This document shows, in pieces, positions 28,774-37,285 of a stretch of DNA of 64,000 bases. A program made the position numbers and the translations under genes. The notes under the pieces were generated by a model that searched no databases, was not told the origin of the DNA, and was given only the letters and a program-made list of their open reading frames with translations. Positions within the stretch are counted from its first letter, which is position 1; each line of letters begins with the position of its first letter. The stretch comes from Xylanimonas cellulosilytica DSM 15894 (GTDB lineage Bacteria > Actinomycetota > Actinomycetes > Actinomycetales > Cellulomonadaceae): NCBI RefSeq assembly GCF_000024965.1, contig NC_013530.1:2046001-2110000 (forward strand), written 5' to 3'.

Positions 28774-29967
28774 ATGGCCGAGCTCGAGCTCGTGAGGGTC
28801 GACCAGGACGGTGCGTCGCTCGTCCTGCGCGACCCCGACGGCACGGAACACGCCCTGCCCGTCACCGATGCGTTGCGCGTCGCGGTCGCGCGGCCGCGAC
28901 GCCCGGCGGAGCCCTCCGCGACTCCACCCGTCCCGGTCGCCACGGCGGACGGCGAGCCCAGCCTGCGTCCCCGTGACCTGCAGGCGCGGATGCGCGCCGG
29001 CGCCAGCGCCGAGGAGCTGGCCGCCGAGGCCGGTCTGCCCGTCGAGAACGTCCGCCGCTACGAGTGGCCCGTCGTCACCGAGCGCGAGCACGTCATCGGC
29101 ATGGTCCGAACGCACGACGTGCCGGGCCTGGACGGCACGAGCGAGCTCGGCAAGATCGCCGACGCGCGGCTGGCCGCCCGCGGCGTCAAGCCCGACGACG
29201 CCGCGTGGACGGCCCGCCGCGAGGGCAGCGCTCCCTGGGTGGTCGAGGTGCGGTTCTCGGCCGGGGACCGCGAGCGCAGCGCACGGTGGACGTTCGACCT
29301 GCGTGGCCGCGTGGTGACGCCGCTCGACGACGAGGCGCGCTGGCTGGGTCAGCCCGACGACCCGCTGACCCCTGAGGTGCGCGGCGTGCCGTCGCTGGCG
29401 GCCCGCCGGTCGGTGCCGCCCGCCGACGCGGAGACGGACCTGCTGCTCGACGACCTCGCGGGCCGCCGCGGTCAGCGCCCGCCCAGCCGGGCGCACCGCC
29501 CGGCGACGTCGTCGCTGCCCGTGGTCTCCCCCCTCACCCCTCCCCCGGCTGCGGGGTCGGACGACGGCGACGGCGGCTTCCAGACCGTCCCGCTCGGCGA
29601 GGTGCCCGTACGGGAGCGCCCGCCGGTGCGCGCCACCGGGCCGGAGCCGGACGCCGAGGACGAGCCGGCGGGGGCCAGCGTCGTCGACCTCGGTCGCTGG
29701 AACCCGCGCCGGACCCGCGACCGGTCCGTCTCGCCGGGAGGCGGCCCGCGCGGCAGCCAGCCCGCGCTCCTCACGCCGTCGGGCGCCCCGACCGCTTCCG
29801 CGTCGCCCGAGACCGAGGACGCGCCCGACGACGACGCGGCGAAGCCGGCGGCCACCGCCCGTCCGGGCACCCCCGCCCGGGGCGTCCCGGCAGCGCGACG
29901 CAAGGGTCGCGCCCAGGTTCCGAGCTGGGACGAGATCGTCTTCGGCGCCCGTCCCGAACCGTCCTGA
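28774..29967 (+). CDS. sepH: Septation protein SepH
   Basis: 397 aa. The N-terminal DUF3071 domain (about 1-200; MAELELVRVDQDGASLVLRD) holds a helix-turn-helix-like segment (LRPRDLQARMRAGASAEELAAEAGLPVENVRRYE). A long disordered linker leads to the conserved C-terminal box RRKGRAQVPSWDEIVFGAR. SepH stimulates FtsZ assembly during division in Streptomyces and mycobacteria. The ATG follows GAGGAGG. It is divergent from the TRIC gene. Confidence 0.95.
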   Translation: MAELELVRVDQDGASLVLRDPDGTEHALPVTDALRVAVARPRRPAEPSATPPVPVATADGEPSLRPRDLQARMRAGASAEELAAEAGLPVENVRRYEWPVVTEREHVIGMVRTHDVPGLDGTSELGKIADARLAARGVKPDDAAWTARREGSAPWVVEVRFSAGDRERSARWTFDLRGRVVTPLDDEARWLGQPDDPLTPEVRGVPSLAARRSVPPADAETDLLLDDLAGRRGQRPPSRAHRPATSSLPVVSPLTPPPAAGSDDGDGGFQTVPLGEVPVRERPPVRATGPEPDAEDEPAGASVVDLGRWNPRRTRDRSVSPGGGPRGSQPALLTPSGAPTASASPETEDAPDDDAAKPAATARPGTPARGVPAARRKGRAQVPSWDEIVFGARPEPS

Positions 29968-29979
29968 CCGCAGGCCCCG

Positions 29980-29985
29980 TAGCAT
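29980..29985 (+). promoter_or_regulatory. TAGCAT -10 element, leaderless promoter candidate
   Basis: TAGCAT ends 7 nt before the ATG at 29993, in the 25-bp gap after sepH. It suggests the methyltransferase has its own promoter despite the close upstream gene. Confidence 0.5.
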
Positions 29986-29992
29986 CGGCGCC

Positions 29993-30877
29993 ATGGCGGA
30001 GACCCACGACCGGACCGCGCGCGTCACCTGGGAGGAGGGGCGCGCCGCCAACCTCGCCAACTGGGAGGAGCGCGTCCCCATACACGAGGTCGGCTATGGC
30101 ATCGCGGACGACGTCGCCCCTGACACGTTGTCGCGCGTCGTGCGGGACGACCTGATGGCGATGGCGCCGTTCCTGCCCGGCGGCAGCGTCGACGGGCTGG
30201 ACCTGTGCCACCTGCAGTGCCACATCGGCACCGACACCGTCTCGTTCGCCCGCGTCGGGGCACGGGTCACGGGCGTCGACTTCTCCCCGGCGGCGCTGGC
30301 GTCGGCCGCCCGCCTCGCGGAGCGGCGCGGCCTGACCGCCTCGTGGGTGGAGACGGACGTGCTCGACGCCGCCGCGGCGCTGCGGAGCGCGGCGTCGCGC
30401 GGCGACGTCCCGACCGCGGACTTCGACGTCGTCTACACGTCGATCGGCGCGATCTGCTGGCTGGACGACCTCGACCGCTGGGCCGCGCAGATCGCGGGGA
30501 TCCTGCGTCCCGGCGGGCTGTTCTACATCCGCGACGGGCATCCCGCGATGTACGCGCTCGACGAGAACGCTCCGGAACTGCGCACCACCTACCGCTACTT
30601 CGGCGACGGGGCCGCGCAGGTGTGGGACGACGCCGGGACGTACGCCGGCGAGGGCACGATCACGAGCACCCGCACCTACGAGTGGCCGCACCCGCTCTCC
30701 GAGGTGGTCAACGCGGTCATCGGGGCGGGGCTGCGCGTCGAACGGCTCGACGAGGGCACGGTGGTGCCCTGGCAGTTCAGCCCGCGGATGGAGTCGGTCG
30801 ACGGCGGTTTCGCCTGGCCCGAGCCGGACCGTGCCCGGATGCCCGTCACGTTCTCGCTGACCGCGCGCATGCCCTGA
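29993..30877 (+). CDS. Class I SAM-dependent methyltransferase
   Basis: 294 aa. The SAM-binding region is LDLCHLQCHIGTDTVSFARVG, a Q-rich variant of motif I also seen in related actinobacterial enzymes, followed by VTGVDFSPAALA (motif II) and VVYTSIGAICWLDDLDRW. The C-terminal half (YEWPHPLSEVVNAVIGAG) is conserved in this subfamily. Substrate unknown. It ends 12 nt before the convergent thymidine kinase. Confidence 0.85.
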   Translation: MAETHDRTARVTWEEGRAANLANWEERVPIHEVGYGIADDVAPDTLSRVVRDDLMAMAPFLPGGSVDGLDLCHLQCHIGTDTVSFARVGARVTGVDFSPAALASAARLAERRGLTASWVETDVLDAAAALRSAASRGDVPTADFDVVYTSIGAICWLDDLDRWAAQIAGILRPGGLFYIRDGHPAMYALDENAPELRTTYRYFGDGAAQVWDDAGTYAGEGTITSTRTYEWPHPLSEVVNAVIGAGLRVERLDEGTVVPWQFSPRMESVDGGFAWPEPDRARMPVTFSLTARMP

Positions 30878-30889
30878 GAGCCCGAGCCG

Positions 30890-31537
30890 TCACACCAGGT
30901 CGAGCCGGGCCTCGTCCGTGGTGGCGTGCTGGCGTGCGGAGGACGCCGTCATGCGGCGCATGTGGTGGCGGCGGCACAGCACCTCGTACGCGACCACGGC
31001 GGCCGACGCGGCCGTGTCCCCCACGACGACCTGCTCGCCCTCGACGACCATCACGCCGTCGACCGTGCGGGCCTGGTGGGTGGCGGGGCGTCCGCACCAG
31101 CACAGGGCGGGCACCTGCAGCACCTCGATGCGGTCGGCCAGCTCGAGCAGCCGCGCCGACCCGGGGAACAGCTTGGTGCGAAAGTCGGTGGTGATGCCGA
31201 ACGCGAACACGTCGATCTCGACCTCGTCGACCAGCCGGGCGAGCTGCTCGATCTGTTCGGGCGAGTAGAACTGCGCCTCGTCGCACACGAGGTAGTCGAC
31301 CGGCCGGCCCTGGCGGCCCTCCTCGGCGACGAGCTCCCAGAAGTCGGTGGCCGCGTCGGCCTCGCGTGCGTCCGTCTCCAGGCCGAGCCGGGAGGAGATG
31401 CGTGCGGCACCCGCGCGGTCGTGCCGGGTGAACACCAGCCCGGTGCGGCCGCGGGCGGCGTAGTTGTAGTCGGTCTGCAAGGCGAGGGTCGACTTGCCGG
31501 AGTCCATGGTGCCGCTGAAGAAGACGAGCTCGGCCAT
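30890..31537 (-). CDS. tdk: Thymidine kinase
   Basis: 215 aa type II enzyme. The P-loop is FFSGTMDSGKSTLALQ, followed by a DEAQFYSPEQIEQLA Walker B and the zinc-ribbon CWCGRPAT...CRRHH. The lasso/substrate loop is VLQVPALCWCG. It salvages thymidine to dTMP. The ATG has GGAAGGA upstream. It lies 17 bp after the phosphatase gene, so they are likely in one operon. Confidence 0.95.
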   Translation of the reverse strand: MAELVFFSGTMDSGKSTLALQTDYNYAARGRTGLVFTRHDRAGAARISSRLGLETDAREADAATDFWELVAEEGRQGRPVDYLVCDEAQFYSPEQIEQLARLVDEVEIDVFAFGITTDFRTKLFPGSARLLELADRIEVLQVPALCWCGRPATHQARTVDGVMVVEGEQVVVGDTAASAAVVAYEVLCRRHHMRRMTASSARQHATTDEARLDLV

Positions 31538-31554
31538 GCCGCGATCCTTCCAGG

Positions 31555-32784
31555 TCAGGCGGTGACTGCCACGAGAGGGATCGCCATCTCCTCGGGCGTG
31601 AACGAGCCGTGCACGCCCAGCAGCCCCAGCGACGGCGGGGTCTGGGTGCGTGAGTCGACGATCGTGAGCCGTCCGCGCGGGGCGACGACGACGTCGCCGA
31701 CCCACGGCAGCACGTGCTCGGCGACGGGGCCCAGCCAGCCGCGGTCGACGGCGTCGGCCCGCAGCGCCACGACGGCGCGCTCCCCCAGCACGTCGCGCCA
31801 TCGGGCGGCGACCGCGGCGGCGTCGTCGGCGTACAGGTGCAGTGCGCGGGGCTCACCGCCGACGAGCGTGACGCCCTCGGCGAGCGCGGGCGTGTGCGCG
31901 ACGTCGAAGCGGTCCGCGAGGTCGACCTGGACCTGCCCGTGGTCGGCCGTGACGAGCACGAGCGTGCCGGCGGGCACCGACCGCACGAGGCGGGCGAGCT
32001 CGAGGTCGAACGCCTCGAGCGCGTCGCCCCACTGCCAGGACTGCCAGCCGTGGTGGTGGCCGACCTTGTCGACGTCGCCCCAGTACAGGTAGGCGAGCCC
32101 GGGCGCCCGGAGCGCGCGCACGACGCCGTCGACGCGCTCCCCCAGCTTCTCCGCGGCCGTGTACTGGGCGCCGCGCAGCGCCGCCAGCGTCATGCCGGAG
32201 CCCGCGAAGCGTGACGGGCCCACCGACGTCACCCGGACGCCGGCCGCGGTGAGCCGCTCGAAGACCGTGGGCTCGCGCTGCAGCTCGTGCGCCGGCACCG
32301 GCAGGATCCCGGCGAGCTGCTGCCCCCCGGGCCGCGAGACGCGCTCCGGGTCGGACTGCTCGGTCCACGACACCATGTTCGCCAGCCCGCCGGTGACGGG
32401 GTTGCGCTGCGTGTAGCCGAGCATGCCGGTGCGGCCCGGCGCCGTGCCCGTACCGAAGGTGCTCATCGCGGCCGCCGTCGTGGACGGGAAGGTGGTGCGC
32501 AGCACCGCCGTCTGCGGCAGCCGCCCGCGCAGGAACGGCGCGTGCCCGGCACGCTCGGCGAGGTTGAGGTACCCCAGGCCGTCGCACAGCACGACGACGA
32601 CGCGGTCGGCGGCGGGCAGCCCCAGCTCGTTCGCGCACCCGGCCGAGGTCAGGCCGGTCGCCGTCGTGAGCGGGACGCCCAGCGCGCCCGCCGCGCCCGG
32701 CAGCACCGCCGCGAGCGAGTCCGTGCCGTACGAGGGCGCGAGCAGGCCGTCCGGCAGCTCGTCCGACGGCGCGACGGCCGTCAT
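31555..32784 (-). CDS. Alkaline phosphatase superfamily / nucleotide pyrophosphatase-like protein
   Basis: 409 aa. Metal-site residues are VVLCDGLGYLNL, the nucleophile TFPSTTAAAMSTFGTGT, YLYWGDVDKVGHHHG, LVTADHGQVQVD and GVHGSFTPEEMAIPLV. This is the phosphodiesterase/NPP layout. Substrate is unknown. The ATG is one base after the DUF5998 stop. The block DUF5998–phosphatase–tdk is conserved in Micrococcales, as far as I know. Confidence 0.88.
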   Translation of the reverse strand: MTAVAPSDELPDGLLAPSYGTDSLAAVLPGAAGALGVPLTTATGLTSAGCANELGLPAADRVVVVLCDGLGYLNLAERAGHAPFLRGRLPQTAVLRTTFPSTTAAAMSTFGTGTAPGRTGMLGYTQRNPVTGGLANMVSWTEQSDPERVSRPGGQQLAGILPVPAHELQREPTVFERLTAAGVRVTSVGPSRFAGSGMTLAALRGAQYTAAEKLGERVDGVVRALRAPGLAYLYWGDVDKVGHHHGWQSWQWGDALEAFDLELARLVRSVPAGTLVLVTADHGQVQVDLADRFDVAHTPALAEGVTLVGGEPRALHLYADDAAAVAARWRDVLGERAVVALRADAVDRGWLGPVAEHVLPWVGDVVVAPRGRLTIVDSRTQTPPSLGLLGVHGSFTPEEMAIPLVAVTA

Positions 32785-32785
32785 C

Positions 32786-33397
32786 TCAGCGCCGCGCCGT
32801 CGCTGCGGAGAGCCGGCGGGCGAACGCGACCGCCCGGCGCACCGCCGCGGGGCCCTCGGCGGCGGCAGCCACGCGGACCACCACGTCGTCGGGCAGCAGC
32901 GAACCGGTCAGGCCGTGGTCCGCCTCGCACTGCGGGTCGCCGCAGGTGGCCGGCTCGAGCTCGATGCGGGAGACGGCGCCCCAGCCGACGACGAGGCTCA
33001 GCTCGGAGGTGTGGTCGCCGGCGGCGCCGGTGCGGTACTCGGCCGGTTCGGCGACGACGTGCGTGAGGGACACCGAGCGGACCTCGCTCAGCGGCACCGC
33101 GTCGGTCGTGGCGGCGGCCGACGACGGGTGGGCGTGGTCGCCCTCGTGGTCGTCGACGTGCGCGGTCACCAGGCGGGTCTCGGTGAGAACCAGGACGGTC
33201 AGGTGGCGACGCACCTCGGAGTCGAAGGTCGTCTCCGCCTGGACCAGGTGCGCGACGACGCTCTCGCCCGCGAGCGCCACGTCGAGCACGTCGGCGACGA
33301 GCTGCGGGTAGTAGCCGGCGCGCACGAGCTCGGCGTTCAGCTCGGCGGGCAGCCCGGAGGGCGTGGTCAGGTCGGCGGACGGTTCGGTGTGAGGCAC
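32786..33397 (-). CDS. DUF5998 protein
   Basis: 203 aa. Conserved features are LNAELVRAGYYPQLVADVLD, HLVQAETTFDSEVRRHLTVL and CGDPQCEADHGLTGS. It is an actinobacterial family without known function. The start is GTG 33397; AACAAT on the minus strand lies 6 nt ahead, a possible leaderless -10. It heads the phosphatase–tdk operon. Confidence 0.85.
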   Translation of the reverse strand: MPHTEPSADLTTPSGLPAELNAELVRAGYYPQLVADVLDVALAGESVVAHLVQAETTFDSEVRRHLTVLVLTETRLVTAHVDDHEGDHAHPSSAAATTDAVPLSEVRSVSLTHVVAEPAEYRTGAAGDHTSELSLVVGWGAVSRIELEPATCGDPQCEADHGLTGSLLPDDVVVRVAAAAEGPAAVRRAVAFARRLSAATARR

Positions 33398-33496
33398 AGG
33401 AGCATTGTTCCACCGGCCGGGCCCGGTCCGGGTGGCGGGCTGTGGATACCCCGTCCCGGCGTCGTCGGGTGGCGGTGGTGGGCTCGCCCGGGCGGG

Positions 33497-36220
33497 TCAG
33501 TCCGGCAGCACGCGGCGCAGCGGGTCGCGGCGTTCCTCGGCCCGCCGCAGCCGCACGGCGGCGTGCAGCACGGACACGCCACGCTCGGCGGCGACGACGG
33601 GGTACAGCTCGAGCGAGGCGAGCTCGGGCAGGTCGTCCGCCATCACGGACACGCGCGCGACGAGGTCCTCGACGGCGTCGACGTCGGCGCGCGGCGCCCC
33701 CAGGTAGCCGAACAGCCGGGGCGCGGCGCGCACCCGGCGCACCAGCTCACGCACGTCGACGTCGGTGAGCGGCGCGACGGCGGAGGCGACGTCGCCGAGC
33801 AGGTCGACGGCGTCGCCCGCGAGCCCGAACGAGATCACGGGCCCGAACAGCGGGTCCTCGACGGAGCGCACGACGACGGCGACGCCGGTGGGTGCCATCG
33901 ACTGCACCTCCAGCAGCGGTTCGAGGCCCGCCCCCCGCGCGACGGCGCGCATGCGGTCGACGGCCTCGCGCAGCTCGTCGGCGTCGCCGAGGTCGAGTCG
34001 CACGCCGCCGAGGTCGGTGCGGTGCCGCAGGATCCGGCTCGCGGTCTTCAGGGCCACGGGCCAGCCGAGCTCGTCGGCGGCGGCGACGGCGTCGTCGGCG
34101 GTCTGGGCGCGGCGCACGGGCCACACCCTCAGGCCGTAGCAGGCGAGCAGCTCGGCAGCGGCGGCGCCGTCGAGCTGGACACCGGTCTCGATGCCGTCGG
34201 CCGTGACCGGTGCGGTGGCGAGCGCATCCTCGACGACCCGGCGCGCGGCCCGGCGGTCCACGCCGGCGGGCTGCACGGCGACGCCGTGGTCCCGTTCGCG
34301 CCAGCGCGCGTACGCGACGACCTTGCCGAGCGCGGCGACGGCGTCCTCGGGGGTGGAGTAGGCGGGCACACGCACCGGGGTGCCGTCCGGGGCGGTCGCG
34401 GCGAGCTCGTCGGCCATGCCGTGCAGCCCGATCATCGACACCACCGTGGTGCGCCCCGTCCGGGCCGCGGCGTGCGCCACGGCCCGTGCGACGACGTCGC
34501 CGCGCTCGCTCACCACGGGCACGTCGACGACGACGACGGCGTCGCACGCGTCCTGTGCGTAGAGGGACTCGACGACGCGTTCGACGTCGTCGGCGGAACG
34601 CTCGGGGGCGAGGAAGTCGCTGGAGGACGCGACGACGAGGCCGTGCGCGGCGGCCGCCTCGGCGACGAGCACGGCGAGCGCGGCAGAGCTCGCGAGGATG
34701 CCGACGCGCGCGCCGCGGGGCAGCGGCTGGTGGGCCAGCACCTGGGCGATGTCGATGAGCTGGTGGGTGTTCTCCGCGCGGATCACGCCGGACTGGCGCA
34801 GCATCTCGTCGAGCAGAGCGCGCGGGGCGTGGGTGGCCCGCACGGCGTGCCCGGGCGGGACGACCTGCCCGGAGCGCCCGGCGACCACGACCACGACCGG
34901 CTTCTCGGTGGCGAGGCGCCGGGCGACGCGGGTGAACTTGCGCGGGTTGCCGATCGACTCCAGGTACAGGCACGCCACCTGCGTGGCGGCGTCGGTGAGC
35001 CAGTACTGCATGAGGTCGTTGCCGGACACGTCGGCGCGGTGGCCCGCGGAGACGATCGCGGAGACGCCCAGGCTGCGGCGCACCAGCGTCGCAGCGAGCG
35101 TCACCGCCGCGGGCGCGGACTGGCAGAAGATGCCGACGACGCCGGGTGCCGGCGCGTGCTCGGCGAGGCTCGCGCGCAGCCGCGTCCCGGGGACGGTGGT
35201 GACGACACCCCACGAGGCGGGCCCGACGACGCGCATGCCGAGGCCGTGCGCGACGCGCAGCAGCTCGCGCTGGCGTTCGAGTCCGTCGGGGCCCGTCTCG
35301 GCGAAGCCCGCCGAGAGGACGACGACGCCGCGCGCCCCCCTGCCCGCGAGCTGCCGGACGGCCGTCACGGCGTCGGCGGCGGGCAGGGCGAGCAGCACGA
35401 GGTCGATCTCGGGGACGTCGGCCCCGGTGGGCACCTCCCGGGCGTGCGGTCCGGGGGCGCCCGGCGGGTGCAGCACGAACAGCTCGGTGTCCCCCGGGTC
35501 GGTGGCCGCGGCGTCGAGCACGCGCTGGGCCAGCAGGGCGTGCCCCGACCAGCCGGGGGCGCCGTCGTCCGGCCCCGGGCCGATGAGCAGGACGCGGCGT
35601 GCGGTGAGCAGCGCCTGCATCGAGCGCGCCTCGGCACGGTGCTCCCGGTCGGCCATCACCTGGCGGGACCGCTCGGTGGGGTCGAGGTCCACCGACACCG
35701 TCACGACACCGTCGTCGAGCTGCTGACGCACGGCGTAGCCCGCGTCCCGGAACACGGCGAGCATGCCCCCGTTCTGCGGCAGCACGTCCGCGGTGAAGCG
35801 GCGCAGGCCACGTTCGCGTGCGGCGGCGGCGAGGTGTTCCAGGAGCACCGAGCCCAGGCCCACACCCTGCACGGAGTCGGCGACGTTGAACGCGACCTCG
35901 GCCTGCCCCGGCGCGACGACGTCGTACCGCGCAACGCCGAGGATGTCCTCCGTGCCCGGGTCCGCGGGGCTGGTGCGCACCGCGACCAGGGCGGCACGCT
36001 CGACGTGGTCGACGTGCGTGAACAGCTCGAGCTCGCGGTCCGAGAGGCGGCGCACGGGTGCGAAGAACCGGAAGTAGGAGGACCGCTCCGACTGGTTGAC
36101 CTGGAAGCGCTGCAGGGCGTCGGCGTCGTCAGGGCGGATCGGGCGCAGGTGCGTGGTGGTGCCGTCACGCAGGACGACGTCGGCCTCCCACGCGACGGGG
36201 TACGCCGCCGTATCGCTCAC
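33497..36220 (-). CDS. GNAT acetyltransferase fused to NDP-forming acyl-CoA synthetase domains (Pat-like)
   Basis: 907 aa. Residues 1-175 are a GNAT domain (QVNQSERSSYFRFFAPVRRL; QGVGLGSVLLEHLAAAA is the acetyl-CoA loop). It is followed by CoA-binding (VLLIGPGPDDGAPGWSG), succinyl-CoA-ligase-like (GILASSAALAVLVAEAAA) and ATP-grasp (GWPVALKTASRILRHRTDLGG) domains. Domain order, GNAT first, matches actinobacterial protein lysine acetyltransferases rather than Salmonella Pat (GNAT last). The synthetase part in such enzymes may have a sensory role. GTG 36220 lies 6 nt after a TAGCCT box, so it is leaderless. Confidence 0.88.
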   Translation of the reverse strand: MSDTAAYPVAWEADVVLRDGTTTHLRPIRPDDADALQRFQVNQSERSSYFRFFAPVRRLSDRELELFTHVDHVERAALVAVRTSPADPGTEDILGVARYDVVAPGQAEVAFNVADSVQGVGLGSVLLEHLAAAARERGLRRFTADVLPQNGGMLAVFRDAGYAVRQQLDDGVVTVSVDLDPTERSRQVMADREHRAEARSMQALLTARRVLLIGPGPDDGAPGWSGHALLAQRVLDAAATDPGDTELFVLHPPGAPGPHAREVPTGADVPEIDLVLLALPAADAVTAVRQLAGRGARGVVVLSAGFAETGPDGLERQRELLRVAHGLGMRVVGPASWGVVTTVPGTRLRASLAEHAPAPGVVGIFCQSAPAAVTLAATLVRRSLGVSAIVSAGHRADVSGNDLMQYWLTDAATQVACLYLESIGNPRKFTRVARRLATEKPVVVVVAGRSGQVVPPGHAVRATHAPRALLDEMLRQSGVIRAENTHQLIDIAQVLAHQPLPRGARVGILASSAALAVLVAEAAAAHGLVVASSSDFLAPERSADDVERVVESLYAQDACDAVVVVDVPVVSERGDVVARAVAHAAARTGRTTVVSMIGLHGMADELAATAPDGTPVRVPAYSTPEDAVAALGKVVAYARWRERDHGVAVQPAGVDRRAARRVVEDALATAPVTADGIETGVQLDGAAAAELLACYGLRVWPVRRAQTADDAVAAADELGWPVALKTASRILRHRTDLGGVRLDLGDADELREAVDRMRAVARGAGLEPLLEVQSMAPTGVAVVVRSVEDPLFGPVISFGLAGDAVDLLGDVASAVAPLTDVDVRELVRRVRAAPRLFGYLGAPRADVDAVEDLVARVSVMADDLPELASLELYPVVAAERGVSVLHAAVRLRRAEERRDPLRRVLPD

Positions 36221-36226
36221 CCGCCC

Positions 36227-36232
36227 AGGCTA
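36227..36232 (-). promoter_or_regulatory. TAGCCT -10 element (minus strand) of the Pat-like gene
   Basis: TAGCCT on the minus strand ends 6 nt before the GTG at 36220. There is no ribosome binding site between them. Confidence 0.55.
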
Positions 36233-36349
36233 GCCGCGGGCGGTGCCGGTACGGATATGCCTGGCGCTCGTGTCGGAGTGCGGGTCTACGCTCCGCGTGG
36301 CGATCATCCACGTCCCCGGGCCGCCGGGAGACCACTGCGAGGAGACGGC

Positions 36350-37243
36350 ATGACCAGGCGCGGTGCAGTGCTGTTCGTGGCGCTGGGGATCATCTGGGGC
36401 ATCCCCTACCTGTTCATCCGGATCGCGGTCGAGGAGCTGTCACCGGCCGTGATCGTGGCGGCCCGCTGCGTCATCGGAGCGCTCGTGCTGCTGCCGTTCG
36501 CGCTGCGCTCGGGCGACCTGCGCGCGGTGCTGCGCCGCTGGCCCCTGGTGCTGGCCTACGCGGGCGTCGAGATCATGCTGGCCTGGTGGCTGCTGACCGA
36601 CGCCGAGCGGTACATCTCGTCCTCGCTCGCCGGGCTGCTCGTGGCGGCCACGCCGATCTTCGCGACCGTGCTGGCGCTCGCCCTGCGGATCGACCGCCGG
36701 GTCTCCCCGCTGCGCGTCGTCGGCCTGCTCGTCGGGCTCGGTGGGGTGGCCGCGCTCGCCGGGGTCGACGCCGCCGCCGGCGCGCCCCTGCGCCCCGTGC
36801 TCCAGGTGCTGCTCACCGCGCTGTGCTACGCCGTCGGGCCGATGATCATCGCCCGTCGGCTCGGCGGGGTCTCCCCCGTCGCGGTCAACACCGTCGCGCT
36901 GACCTTCGCCGCGATCGCCTACGCGCCCTTCGCCGTCGCCACCTGGCCCGCCACACCACCGTCCGGAAAGGTGGTCGCCTCCGTCGTCGTGCTGGGCCTG
37001 GTACCGACGGCGCTCGCGTTCGTGCTGCTGTTCGCCCTCATCGCCGAGGTGGGGCCCGCGCCCGCGACCGTGATCACGTACCTGAACCAGGCCGTCGCCC
37101 TGGTGGCGGGGGTGGCGTTCCTGTCCGAGGAGGTGACGACGGGCATCCTCGTGGGCTTCCCGCTCGTGCTGCTGGGCGCGTTCCTCGCGACGCGGCAGGC
37201 GCGCCGTGCACGAGTCGCGGAGGCCGTGGCCCGCACGGGATAA
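36350..37243 (+). CDS. DMT-family (EamA) transporter
   Basis: 297 aa. Ten transmembrane helices in two EamA repeats: LFVALGIIWGIPYLFIRIAV opens the first and VLQVLLTALCYAVGPMIIAR opens the second. The ATG at 36350 follows GAGGAGACGGC. Such transporters export amino acids or other metabolites; substrate unknown. It lies upstream of parC on the same strand, with a 42-bp gap. Confidence 0.9.
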   Translation: MTRRGAVLFVALGIIWGIPYLFIRIAVEELSPAVIVAARCVIGALVLLPFALRSGDLRAVLRRWPLVLAYAGVEIMLAWWLLTDAERYISSSLAGLLVAATPIFATVLALALRIDRRVSPLRVVGLLVGLGGVAALAGVDAAAGAPLRPVLQVLLTALCYAVGPMIIARRLGGVSPVAVNTVALTFAAIAYAPFAVATWPATPPSGKVVASVVVLGLVPTALAFVLLFALIAEVGPAPATVITYLNQAVALVAGVAFLSEEVTTGILVGFPLVLLGAFLATRQARRARVAEAVARTG

Positions 37244-37285
37244 GGTGCCTCGAACGTCCGTCCGAACCGCAGGAGCCGCACCGCG

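Noticed and set aside
32423-37243. Continuous plus-strand open frame of 1,606 codons
   Set aside because: Most of it is antisense to the phosphatase, DUF5998 and Pat-like genes and reads as low-complexity Arg/Gly/Val sequence, a GC-bias artefact. Only the last 297 codons (from 36350) are a real gene.
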